Source: Chytriomyces cf. hyalinus JEL632 (taxonomy: Eukaryota; Chytridiomycota; Chytridiomycetes; Chytridiales; Chytriomycetaceae). Taken from it: a DNA stretch of 64,000 nt. The translations under genes and the position numbers were made by a program. Each line of letters starts with the position of its first letter. The stretch's first letter is position 1. Where the stretch lies: assembly GCA_025435555.1 (NCBI GenBank), contig JAIWWG010000091.1, forward strand, positions 53,058 to 117,057. The letters are read 5' to 3'. Positions 30,940-40,410 of the stretch are shown here, in pieces. Under the pieces are notes generated by a model. That model was not told where the DNA came from, made no database searches, and was given only the letters and a program-made list of their open reading frames with translations.

Positions 30940-32755
30940 ATGTCTGCCCTCACTGCGAGCTTCATCAATGCACTGAACAACCCGATTCAGGTAAGACTTG
31001 TCCCTCTTCAACACCACCCTCCCTTCGCGTCTCTGGCAGTTGTTGTTACGCGTGGTCGACACGTCAAATCCCCGCTCCCATATCTTTGCGCATATGCCCT
31101 GGGTCTCTCTCAAGCGTCGTCAGCTTTCTGAAAGCCATGCAAGTCAACAGCTGAGGTCGTTTCACCCCGCGCGTAATACATGGGTAATCTTTGTTTGGAT
31201 GCTGTCGCTCAGCATCTCCTCCCCACCCCCTCTCATCCTCCGTCACATTCTCATGCACACGCTCTGCATCTGCCGCGATTCATTAAACTGCTGTTGTCTA
31301 TGTTCTCTCACCTGCCCACAGCAGATTATTTTCTGCATTGCCATGTTGGCACTTGTGCTGCACCTCCGACAGGAAATTCAGACCTTGAAGCAAGAACAGT
31401 CCTCAACCGCTGTGCTGAACACTGTTCAGAAGATCTTTCAGACGCTGCTGGAAGACCGAGACGAAGCGCGCGCCAAAGTCAGCATCAATTACCGCGCTCA
31501 ATGAGAAACTCACACGTGAAAGGGACGCCGCGCGTGTCGAAACTTCAACTGTGAGACGAGTGAGTTTATTTTACTTGATTTTGTTTGCAGATGATGTTTA
31601 CTGATAATTCATCTCTTATTATTTGCATAAAGCTTCTCCATGTCAAAGAACGCGCTGAGGTACTCCACAGCAAGAGAGTGACATCCAAAAACGGCGCTTG
31701 TCGCCTCTGCCCATCACCAACCCACCTTCCACTCACACACGGACCAAAAAACGATCTCATTAGTCGGGTCCCGGCTGCCATCAGTTCATGCATCACTACT
31801 CTGTCGTCATCGTCTCATGCCCCCCTCGTCCCATCTACACTGCCCGCCACCACCACAAAACCCACCATCAACCAAGTGGCACTGGCTGCCGAAGCTCATC
31901 AAGGTCTCATTAGCCGTCGAGTTTTGGTGGCCGGTGCCCAACCCGCCAGCACAACCCAGTCGCCCACCACTTTCACGGCCACACGCACAACCAAGTCCAA
32001 CACATCGACCATCAACATCACCACGGCCGCTGGAGCAACACGCGCCCTCATTAAGCACGCTCCAGGGGCCATCAGTCCATCTACACCCTCCCCTTTACCA
32101 AGACCAGTCGCCACCACCACCACCACCACATCCGCCTCCACACTCGCAGTCAAGACCAGCCCAGCTCGCATGACTCCCTCACGTCCGCCAAGGGTGAACT
32201 CGCCCCAGTCAAACACGCCCAACAAGCCCAGCCCCCTTGGTCGATCCTGGGTGACTGCACCATCCACGCCATCACTACCACACAACGCCACACCCACCGC
32301 CGTCAAGCCAGCCGCATCCGTGTCCAAGTCCACCTATACACCCGACAAGGCGACCCTTGCCGCTGCAGCAATCCTTGGTCTCATTAGCCGAGGTTCTGCA
32401 GGCAAGGGTCCGTTTACGTCATCGAAATTGCCCAAACTTGACAAGACGCCGGTCAAAACGCCGGCCGCAGCGCCAATTCGTACCAGTCATGCAAGCCAGC
32501 CGTATAGCAGCCAATGTGACACCGAGCAAGATAGCCGTTGCCGTCGCCAGACGCTCATGAGCGCGCGTTTTTTGCGGAAGAAAAGTACTTCTCGAAGCTG
32601 CCGTTCCCGAAGGCGTCACGTCCGTCCTCCGGTGTGCAGACCGTGTGACGATGCGGTTGTGTGTGCATACGCACAGGTGGTGAAAGAACTGGTAATATTG
32701 CTGTTTTTTGCAAGTGTGTTTTGCATGCTGACACTGCCTGATGAATAGAAAGCGC
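30940..32755 (+). pseudogene. Family X copy C (start shift, two compensating frameshifts)
   Basis: Where copy B has its ATG (after CAAAG), copy C has TTG; the next in-frame ATG (30940) gives MSALTASFINALNNPIQ. The first intron starts GTAAGACTTG. In exon 2 the hydrophobic segment is shorter (IIFCIAMLALVLHL) and the coiled coil reads EIQTLKQEQSS and KIFQTLLEDRDEARAKV. The long exon starts near 31633 and carries NDLISRVPAAIS, HQGLISRRVLVAG, RALIKHAPGAIS and ILGLISRGSAGKG. The C-terminal motif (PSPD.HERAFFAEEKY) is out of frame between about 32530 and 32625, then frame returns at PPVCRPCDDAVV, so a different protein segment would replace it. The shared 3' tail follows. Confidence 0.6.
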
Positions 32756-32971
32756 AGTTCAGGGATTCGAATCGCAGCAGCTGTGAAGAAAACTGATACT
32801 GAAACGAACGAAGCAGCGTTGATTGTGCTATATCCTTTTATGAACATTTTATTTATCTTTTATTTATATATTGAATAAATTCTGTGGCCACTTTATCGTG
32901 TCTTTTGCAAGCAGTCGGAAAAGGAACCTATGCGCGATCATTTCTTGAAATCATGTTTTTACGTTTCTCAT

Positions 32972-34347
32972 TCACAAGCATTTTACTGAGATCGTCACAA
33001 CAACTGAGGAACAAAAACTGGATAGAAATACCATCAAAAAAACACACACGACTCTAGTTACTTTTTGTTTTGCACCACCTGCCACGCGACAACAGCATGC
33101 AATGATGATCACAATCACCAAAATGATCCAGAAAATCATCCACTTGGTGCGTCGCGCGCTTGCCGCCTTCTTATTGGCATCCGTAAGCTGCACAACTCCC
33201 GCTTCAACGTTTCGAACAGTGTTGTCGACGAAACGTTCGGAATCGTCGATCCATTCTTGTTGTTGCTGGGGATTGAATCGTATTTTCAGATAATTTGTGG
33301 GAATTAAAGCCCCACTTTATCGAAAACTCACATTGATCATGTCACTCATTTCTTGCATGAGTTGCTGCAAAGCTCCCATGCTTTCAAGAACTTTGTTCAA
33401 TTCCTTTTGACGCTCCTGGACTGCGCTCAGCTGGCGTTGTTGATCCGCGACACGCGAGGAAAGCATCATTTCCGCAAACACATCTCTTCCCGAATCCAAC
33501 GCTGTGCAAAAGTTTAAAGTCAGCAAAAGCCACGAAATTATCATTCTGTAAATAGAATTTGGAACCTTCTTGAATCTCATGCTCCGACGCATTCGGTTTC
33601 GCAATCCTATACTGCCGCGCAATCTGGTCCCGTTTCGACATTTTGATTTCATTCTGGACATTGAGAAAGCTTCCAGCCGCCGCTTGTAGCTTCTTTAAGC
33701 AAAACTCGTATTGTCCCTTTCGAGTGTTTTTATCGCCCTTTCGAGACTTATGAAGCACTTTGAGAGCGTCGCGTGTTGCTTGGACAATGTTTGACGTTTC
33801 GGTTGTGAGTTCGTCCAATTGCGCTTTCAGTTCTTGATTTTTTTTGTTGTGAGGTTTTTTTTGAGTGGTGATAATTCACAGCGCTTGAACGACACACTCA
33901 CTGATTGTATTGTTCTGGTTCACTTCCTGAAGTACTCGGTTATTGAGTTGCTTAATGGCGGCAATGTTACTTTCGACTGTTGCAATGTACTGCGTGATCA
34001 AGTCTCTCTGTCTGTAAAACGTGTTCATGTCCAATGCCGGCGACAAGAGAACCACATCGGGTCTGAAAGGGCCATTCGATGCGGTGGGAGCGTTTGATGG
34101 CGGGTACTGCGTCGATGAGGAGGGCACGAATTGTTGTTGTTGTGAAACTTCGGATTGCCAGTTGTTATTGTTGTTGTTCGAGGCATTGCCCTAGTGTTTT
34201 CGATGCAGAGTGTGTTTGTCGGTTAGGGGTGTCGGCGTTGAATGGTTGATGCGAAGGGGTTCTCAAATTGGATGTTCGCAGGATCGCCCTCGTTGCAAAA
34301 GGAATGAGTAGTCTTACTTTGAAGGCGGCAGTTCTGTCTCGAGCCAC
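32972..34347 (-). CDS. Qa-SNARE (syntaxin), copy 2
   Basis: Five exons: 34318-34347, 33902-34190, 33566-33832, 33332-33501 and 32972-33265, 349 aa. The Asn/Gln-rich N-terminus is followed by helical Habc-like regions (DMNTFYRQRDLITQYIATVE; AQLDELTTETSNIVQATRDA). The SNARE motif runs from RQKELNKVLESMGALQQLM to RFVDNTVRNVEAGVVQL and ends in a membrane anchor (WMIFWIILVIVIIIACCC). The 30-nt first exon has GTG at the position where the 37 kb paralogue has ATG (ARDRTAAFK versus AKDRLSNIR). A one-base insertion near 33083-33095, relative to the truncated copy, replaces the short normal end by a longer Cys-rich tail. Syntaxins drive membrane fusion at the plasma membrane or Golgi/endosomes. May be impaired as sequenced. 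Confidence 0.75.
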
Positions 34348-34545
34348 TGGAACGAGCGGGTGAGGGGGTGTGTTTGCGCATGGGTTGGGTGACAGTCCAC
34401 TCACTTTGTTTTCACAGTTTCTATTTTTATATTTATATGGCTTGGCTCGGCACCTCTTTATTAACAAAACACGCCCCATTCAAACTCCACTCTTTGAAAG
34501 CACGTGAGACCGCATCGGTACACTAGTCTCCGAAGTACCCATCAG

Positions 34546-35477
34546 CTAAACCAAGCGACTTGTCCGATTACTCAACTCTTCCGTCTCCACTTTCACAATC
34601 TCACTCAGTTTAGAAGACCTCAACATGTGCGTCTGATCACTAACCCACAACGACGCCTTCATTGCAGCAAGAACCGTACATACGAAATTGCACAGTAGCG
34701 CTGCAAGCGTCCAAACGAGGACCACAAATGGATCACGAGAGAATGGATTCCGCGAGTGGGTGAGGTTCGTGGCGGCTAATGCGAGGCATAGGTAGCAGAT
34801 GCATACACTGAGGACACCGTGTTTGGCGACTATCTGCAAAAAAATTACTTGTCAGTAGCTAGCAAGCGCAGAGAAACAAGTGACGCTACCTGAAGCCGCT
34901 TCTCCTCTTGCCCACCGCCAGAAATATTTCGTAAATACGCCGTGAAGGAAAGCAACAACGCGGTATCAAAAAACACGACCAGAACCCCATTCAACATGTA
35001 GCATGCGGCGTACGTCAGAGACAAATTGCGATTCTCAAACCCCTCTGGCACCAGCATCATAGCCACGACTGGTACGCACTGCAAGAAGCAAACGCCGGGA
35101 GCCAGTGCAACCAACAAATTCAGACACTGTGTCAGCGTCTGTGACTGCATCGATCGCACGATACCAGCAGACCGGGCCCAGCTATATTTAACGTACGCCG
35201 TCTCGACACTTGCGAGCGCCCATGACGCACCCAGCATGCATTTCGAGGTTTCTGAAGAGATTGAAATGACGATAAAGAAGGACAGGAACGCGCTGGAAAG
35301 TGTCATTGCAAACAAGGTTGTGTTGAAGAGCGTCAGAATAGGCTTTTTAAAGTGCCAGTCCATGCACGCAATCATGGCTATCAGTGTCAGGGTTTGTAGT
35401 GTTCCGAACGCGGTCATGCCCCAGCCCAGGTACATGGAGAGAGTCTGGAGCATCTGTGCGGTAGCTTGTTCGGTCAT
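34546..35477 (-). CDS. Multi-pass membrane protein, about 7 helices, unrecognised
   Basis: Exon 1 34890-35477 from ATG 35475-35477, intron 34834-34889 (GTAGCG...TTTGCAG), exon 2 34546-34833; 291 aa. Hydrophobic segments: WGMTAFGTLQTLTLIAMIAC, LFAMTLSSAFLSFFIVISI, a Trp-containing one near SWALASVETAYVKYSW, LVALAPGVCFLQCVPVVAMM, YAACYMLNGVLVVFFDTALL, VLSVCICYLCLALAAT, FVVLVWTLAALLCNFVCTVL. Seven helices with a Ser/Thr/Glu C-terminal tail suggest a receptor-like topology, but I see none of the usual GPCR motifs. Lies downstream of and parallel to the syntaxin, with the opposing pair of soluble-protein genes beyond its start. Confidence 0.75.
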
Positions 35478-35726
35478 TCTGAAGATGTTGCTGATAAGAG
35501 AAGAGTGGGCAAGACCAGACTGAAGTCGATGGTTTTAATTATGTGAATTGCACGGCATTGTTACGGCATTGTTTATTGACCAATCGAAATAAACACTGCC
35601 TTGAATCGCAATGGACCGTCATTATAAGCCAGTTTTACCACGACAAACTTACGGGGCACTTTGTTCTCAATGACGCGACAGTCGGATATTAAAAACTGGA
35701 CCCAATTTCAATTATTATCAAACAGA

Positions 35727-36438
35727 ATGGACTGCGGTAAGAACCACGATACGGCGAAGTCAGAGCAGCCAAAATCGATGGCTTCAACCAAGTCTCAGTT
35801 TCCGTCTACTCCACCTTCGGTCTCAATGAATGCCCGCAAGAAACATGGGACAGTCTCACGGAAGCGGATGTTGCCAAACACTTTGGCTGCAGAAAAGCCG
35901 TTCTTAACGGGCCGAGGTTTGTCTCCTTGATTCATTGTGATCGTGTCCGTCTGATCGCTTTTTCACAGACTCTGGATGGTGGACTCCTTTGGTCCGGCCA
36001 TGTCCGCCCCCACTGAAGCAGCCGTTGCAATCCAGGGACTCGAAGTGCGACACATTGCAACCCTCAGCCTCACCTTGATGCAAGCATTGTTCCTTCGTGG
36101 AACATACATAACCCGTCCCATGCCACGTATGGTTGAATTCGTCTGGGAAGCCGGAAGCAAGGCCCATTTCCTCGTTACACCAAACGGTTCTCAGTTTATT
36201 ATGCAGTCCATTTCGCAAAAGCATCTTCCTTCGATGAATGTGGACAATGTGCATGAGATGCTTGCTAACGCGTTGAAGGATAATGCCAAAGGGGTGGAAG
36301 TTTGAGACTCGAGTGTTGGAGAGTGACGTTGTAGTCAAGACGGATGCCGCTGTTGGACATGTGCTGGGACTGCAGGATGAGTTTGACAACACGTACATGT
36401 ACGTGGGTGATGTTGCTGCGTTTGCTGGTGTGCGATGA
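35727..36438 (+). pseudogene. Soluble 'NGPR...QDEFDNTY' family protein, copy 1 (two frameshifts)
   Basis: Tandem paralogue of the next gene with the same intron position (35917-35968). The body reads RYGEVRAAKIDGFNQVSVSV, STFGLNECPQETWDSL and KAVLNGPR, then LWMVDSFGP, MPRMVEFVWEAGSKAHFLVT and LQDEFDNTYMYVGD. The ATG at 35727 is one base out of frame with RYGEV. A GGGG run at 36291-36294 (three G would keep frame) shifts again before WKFETRVLES. With both shifts only a fragment can be made. Sequencing error at the G run is possible, but the start-side shift is not in a homopolymer. Confidence 0.75.
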
Positions 36439-36557
36439 GTGTGTGTGATGAGTGTGGCTGGAATGATGAGTAAATGTGCCGCTCAAGGTGCCAAGCCCAA
36501 TTGAATGTCGGACCCTGATTTTATCCAAAGTTTTCTGAAGCTCCGTCACAAAAGAAA

Positions 36558-37297
36558 ATGACATCCAAAGGCCGCCACGTCAAGGGCCAAAGATACGGCG
36601 AAATCAGAGCAGCGAGAGCGAATGGCTTCGCAAAAGTCTCAGTTTCAGTCTTTTCCACGTTCGGCCTCAACGAATGCCCCCAACACCAATGGGCCACAAT
36701 CACGGAAGATGCCGTGATCAAGCAGCTTGGCAGCAGAAACGCTGTCATCAACGGTCCAAGGTGTGTTGTACTCATTGTTCATGTCTGGTATATTGGGATG
36801 GACGCTCACTCGCTTTGGACTCCAGGCTCTGGATGGTCGACTACTTTGGCCCATCCATGATATCAGAAACTGAAACACCAGTCGCATTCAACGGTCTCGA
36901 AATGAGAAACATCGCCACAATCAACTTGAGCCTGATGCAGGCAATGACGCTTCGTGGGAATTACACGGCCCGTCCCATGCCGCGTATGGTTGAATTCATT
37001 TGGGAAGCTGGGAGTCAAGCGCATTTCCTCGTTACGCCGAAAGGACTTTTGTTTATTCTGCAGTCGATCTCGCAGAAACATCTTCCGTTGCTGAATGTGG
37101 ATAACGTTCAAGAGATTCTTGGGAACACGAATGCGTTCAAAGAGATTCCAAAGGGCTGGAAGTTTGACACGCGATTGTTGCAGAATGATGTTATTGTCAA
37201 GACGGATGCGTCTGTTGGGCATTTTCTTGGGCTGCAGGATGAGTTTGACAATACTTACGTTCTAGTGGGCGATGTTGCGTCATTTTCTGGTGTTTAA
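36558..37297 (+). CDS. Soluble 'NGPR...QDEFDNTY' family protein, copy 2
   Basis: ATG 36558-36560, exon 1 36558-36760, intron 36761-36825 (GTGTGT...CTCCAG), exon 2 36826-37297; 224 aa. Motifs in order: RYGEIRAAR, STFGLNECPQHQWATI, VINGPR/LWMVDYFGP, MPRMVEFIWEAGSQAHFLVT, LQSISQKHLP, GWKFDTRLL, LQDEFDNTY. This matches a family of uncharacterised proteins found in many bacteria and some fungi (pattern YNTYGLNDCP, LLNGPRYW, YELTDP..R.YVMQS, QDDL.N.Y). No enzymatic role is known to me. No signal peptide. Intact, unlike its upstream twin. Confidence 0.8.
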
Positions 37298-37426
37298 TTC
37301 AACCGGTCGACAACTTGTGAAATAAAAAAGTGAGGAGCTGTATTGTATACGGATTAAGTGGCAGAGCTGCAAATGAGAGCAGCGTGGTCTGAAAGATATA
37401 TTATTGATAAAGAAGCACCGATATCT

Positions 37427-38689
37427 TCATTTCTTTGCAGGTGCAAACTTGACAACAAGAATGATGATAATAATAACCACAACCACCACAACGACTCCCG
37501 CGATTATTTTCTGAGTGTTTCTTGCACCGAGCGCGCTTTCGTTCGCTTGCGCCAGCTGAACGTTTCCAGCTTCGACATTGACGATCGTTTTTTCAACTTG
37601 AACTTCGATAATGTCCAAAAACTGTTGTTGGCTCTAATGTACAAAAAATGCCCGGATCAATCAAACAAGATAAACAACTCCACCCAGACAATGTTTTCTC
37701 ACATGGATCAATTCATTCATTTCATTCGCGAGTTGAACCAACTCAGAAAAGCTTTGGGCCAATCGTTGAATAGCTTGATTTCGCTTTTCCACTTCGCCGA
37801 GCACACGTTGCTGTTCAGAAACAGAGCTAGAAACCATTGCACGGCTGAATACATCTGATCGACCAGATTCGATAGCTGTGAACGCGTGTTAAACTGGTAT
37901 CGACAACTTGAATAAGAAAAAGGGGAATAACAGTACCTTGCTCAATTTCCTCATTCGTAGCATCCGGTTTAGCAATTTTATACTGCCGAACAATCTGAGA
38001 TTTTCTGGACGCTTTAATGTCCAATTGGACAGTTTGAAACAGTTTGATTGAGCGCATGAGTTTGGCTGAAACGCTATCAAATTGCGACTTGCGAACAGAC
38101 ACGTCTCCACGTTTGGATCTTTTTAAATTTTTGACGCCTTCTTTGGTCTTTTTGATGAGTTCTTGCGTTTCGGCGAGACTGGTTTCGAGTCTGTTTTCTT
38201 GTTCTGTGAATATAAATAAAAATCATGAGTGAAATGGAATGTATGTTGTCTGTTAATATTTACCCTGAATCACGCGCGGATCCACCTCCGAAGTCAGTCG
38301 TTTGTTGCTCCATCCCATCTGCTCCACATTCTGATCAATCTTGACAATGTACGTGGTCAGCACTTCCACTTGTTTGTAGAATGTGTCTAGGTTCTCGGCA
38401 GGAAGCATGATGAGGATCTCTGGCGGCGTGTTTGAGTACGCAGAGGTGGTGTTGGTGGTGCTCGAGGTGGTCCATTGGTTCGAAGGAGCCACGGAGGGTG
38501 TCCCGTACGACTGCGGGGTGGTCGCAAGTGGCTGAAGCGGGATCTCTGCGGATGGTTGGGGGGACTCCGCCACGGGCACGTATGAGCTGCTCTGTTGAGG
38601 TTGGAGGGGGTGAGTGTCGATACAGTCGGTGCTGTCGCATAGGGAAGGAGGGGTCTTACGCGGATGTTTGATAGTCTGTCCTTGGCCAT
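37427..38689 (-). CDS. Qa-SNARE (syntaxin), copy 3, intact
   Basis: Five exons: 38660-38689, 38264-38591, 37937-38203, 37703-37875, 37427-37633; 334 aa. All introns are GT-AG and phases agree. Exon 1 is 10 codons (MAKDRLSNIR). A Ser/Pro/Thr-rich N-terminus leads to Habc-like helices (NLDTFYKQVEVLTTYIVKID; SQIVRQYKIAKPDATNEEIE). The SNARE motif runs from EVEKRNQAIQRLAQSFSELV to DIIEVQVEKTIVNVEAGNVQ, and the anchor is IIAGVVVVVVVIIIIILVVK with a KFAPAKK tail. The exon plan (30 nt first exon, 267 nt third exon) is identical to the 33 kb syntaxin, so the two are duplicates. Divergent from the secreted Cys-repeat gene, 144 bp apart. Acts in membrane fusion. Confidence 0.88.
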
Positions 38690-38833
38690 TTTGAGAGATG
38701 CTATTTTTTCGCTTGTTTGTTGAACACTGGGCGATGTTGAACTTGAACAGGAATGTTGCAAATATTTTCAAGTTTTAAGTTTATCAAGATCGGAGTGTTT
38801 GTCAGACAAGCAGTTAAAAACATTTGTCCAAAC

Positions 38834-40273
38834 ATGCACGCTCCGCTTTTGGCCGCGTTTATGCTCGCTTGGTCCATTCCACGCGTCATGGCTTCAGAGT
38901 CAATCGATGGCAGTGTCTTGATGCACCAGCTGGACCACTGCTCCAGATCGTGTCTGTCCAGCATCGACAACCCACCTGCCAACATCGAAGCTTACTGCAA
39001 CGCTATTAAAACTATGGAAAGCCAGTCACTCGCAGCAATCGAGTCATGCATGCAAACATGTGACATAAAGGTGCCCAAACGCGTTCTTCAAACCACACAA
39101 ACCTCAACCGCAAACTCTCCTAAAACCCGAAAAATACAGATGCCTCACAACTTAATATCAATTTGCACCTCAAACAGCAACTACAAATCCACACACCTGA
39201 ACATTGTCACGTCACGAAGAGACGGAAGCTCCATGATGGCGTCCCTCGTCAATTCCACGTATGCAACCTTCCAGCCGTGCACCAAGAGATGCATAAAAAA
39301 GTATGCAAGCGTGAGACCGCCCATCACTCTGCCGCAGATTGAAAAGTTGTGCAAGACTGCGGTGAGCGAGACGGCGACCATGGCAAAGCTATCTGCCTGC
39401 GTGCATACATGCAAGAACTCGGATTCGTTGGTGGTAAAATCCTATCTCTCTTCATTTGAATTCGAACGACATGACTCTGATCGATACTTTCTCAAGGTGG
39501 ACAACATCCCGTTCTTTTGCGAAAGTTATGATCAAACCCAAATGCGCGAAAACGCACTCCGAGGCAGAGCTGAAGTAAAGCAGATATTACCGACAGATTC
39601 CGTCATTTTCTCGCTGGGGACGTTGGTCGTGAATGTGACGGAAAAAGTCAACGCGTTGGCCCCTGAGGCACGGACGTGCGTCAACAAGGCTTTGGAGCAA
39701 GTTCATGAGACGTTACCGCTGCTTGCTGGGAAAATGTACTCGATATGCAAGCAAGTGGACATTGGGCCGTTGAGCGACTGTTTGCAAGACTGTATTGACC
39801 GCGGAGTTGCCCCGGCGGACACTGACTTTGTAACGGCGTACTTTTTTTTTTTCGCTGAGAGAATCGTAGCTTACGCCGATTTCTTTTATTCAGACAGTGT
39901 TTTGGAAACCCGTGTGTGCGCCATACAAAAAGGTACTTTCTATTTGAAACCTTCATCAACGTCGCATCTGATTTCGCAATCCCAGCCACTCGCAAGCTCG
40001 TTGAGCGGATCATCATCGGCAGGAACCCCTCCATCATCGTCAGGCAGCAACAGTAATCAAGACGCATCAGAATCGAGCGGCAGTGACTCTTTCGACATGT
40101 CAGACCCTGCCTCGTTCGACCCTTCGAAAGCCATCCCCCTGGACCCAAATCAGAATGCTGCATCCAATCCGGCGGAAGCGTCCATTGGACCTTCTTTTAC
40201 TGTTTCTTCTGGATCGGGACCTTGCTTCAAGGCCTTGTCGTTGGGTGCATTGCTCGTGATGGCTGTACTCTGA
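38834..40273 (+). CDS. Secreted, probably GPI-anchored protein with three Cys-repeat units
   Basis: ATG 38834-38836 is chosen because it starts a clear signal peptide (MHAPLLAAFMLAWSIPRVMA). Up to 479 aa. Three units follow the plan CxxxC...C...CxxxC: HCSRSCLSS...YCNAI...SCMQTC; PCTKRCIKK...LCKTA...ACVHTC; TCVNKAL...ICKQV...DCLQDC. Ser/Gly/Asp-rich sequence follows, then a hydrophobic end (CFKALSLGALLVMAVL) typical of a GPI signal. Segments between units (about 39070-39220 and 39430-39535) are low in Cys and flanked by splice-like sites, so introns that keep the frame open are likely and the mature protein is probably shorter. Family not recognised; likely cell-surface. Confidence 0.7.
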   Translation: MHAPLLAAFMLAWSIPRVMASESIDGSVLMHQLDHCSRSCLSSIDNPPANIEAYCNAIKTMESQSLAAIESCMQTCDIKVPKRVLQTTQTSTANSPKTRKIQMPHNLISICTSNSNYKSTHLNIVTSRRDGSSMMASLVNSTYATFQPCTKRCIKKYASVRPPITLPQIEKLCKTAVSETATMAKLSACVHTCKNSDSLVVKSYLSSFEFERHDSDRYFLKVDNIPFFCESYDQTQMRENALRGRAEVKQILPTDSVIFSLGTLVVNVTEKVNALAPEARTCVNKALEQVHETLPLLAGKMYSICKQVDIGPLSDCLQDCIDRGVAPADTDFVTAYFFFFAERIVAYADFFYSDSVLETRVCAIQKGTFYLKPSSTSHLISQSQPLASSLSGSSSAGTPPSSSGSNSNQDASESSGSDSFDMSDPASFDPSKAIPLDPNQNAASNPAEASIGPSFTVSSGSGPCFKALSLGALLVMAVL

Positions 40274-40410
40274 GTCGATTTGTGTGTTTTTGCAGTGTTT
40301 CTTTGAGGTACTCGGATAATAAACATGGTCTGAGTTGAGAAAGATGGTTGCTGCACTTTTCAAGGGGAGTTGTTTTTTTTTAAACTTGCGCAAATATTTT
40401 TTTGCTTCGA

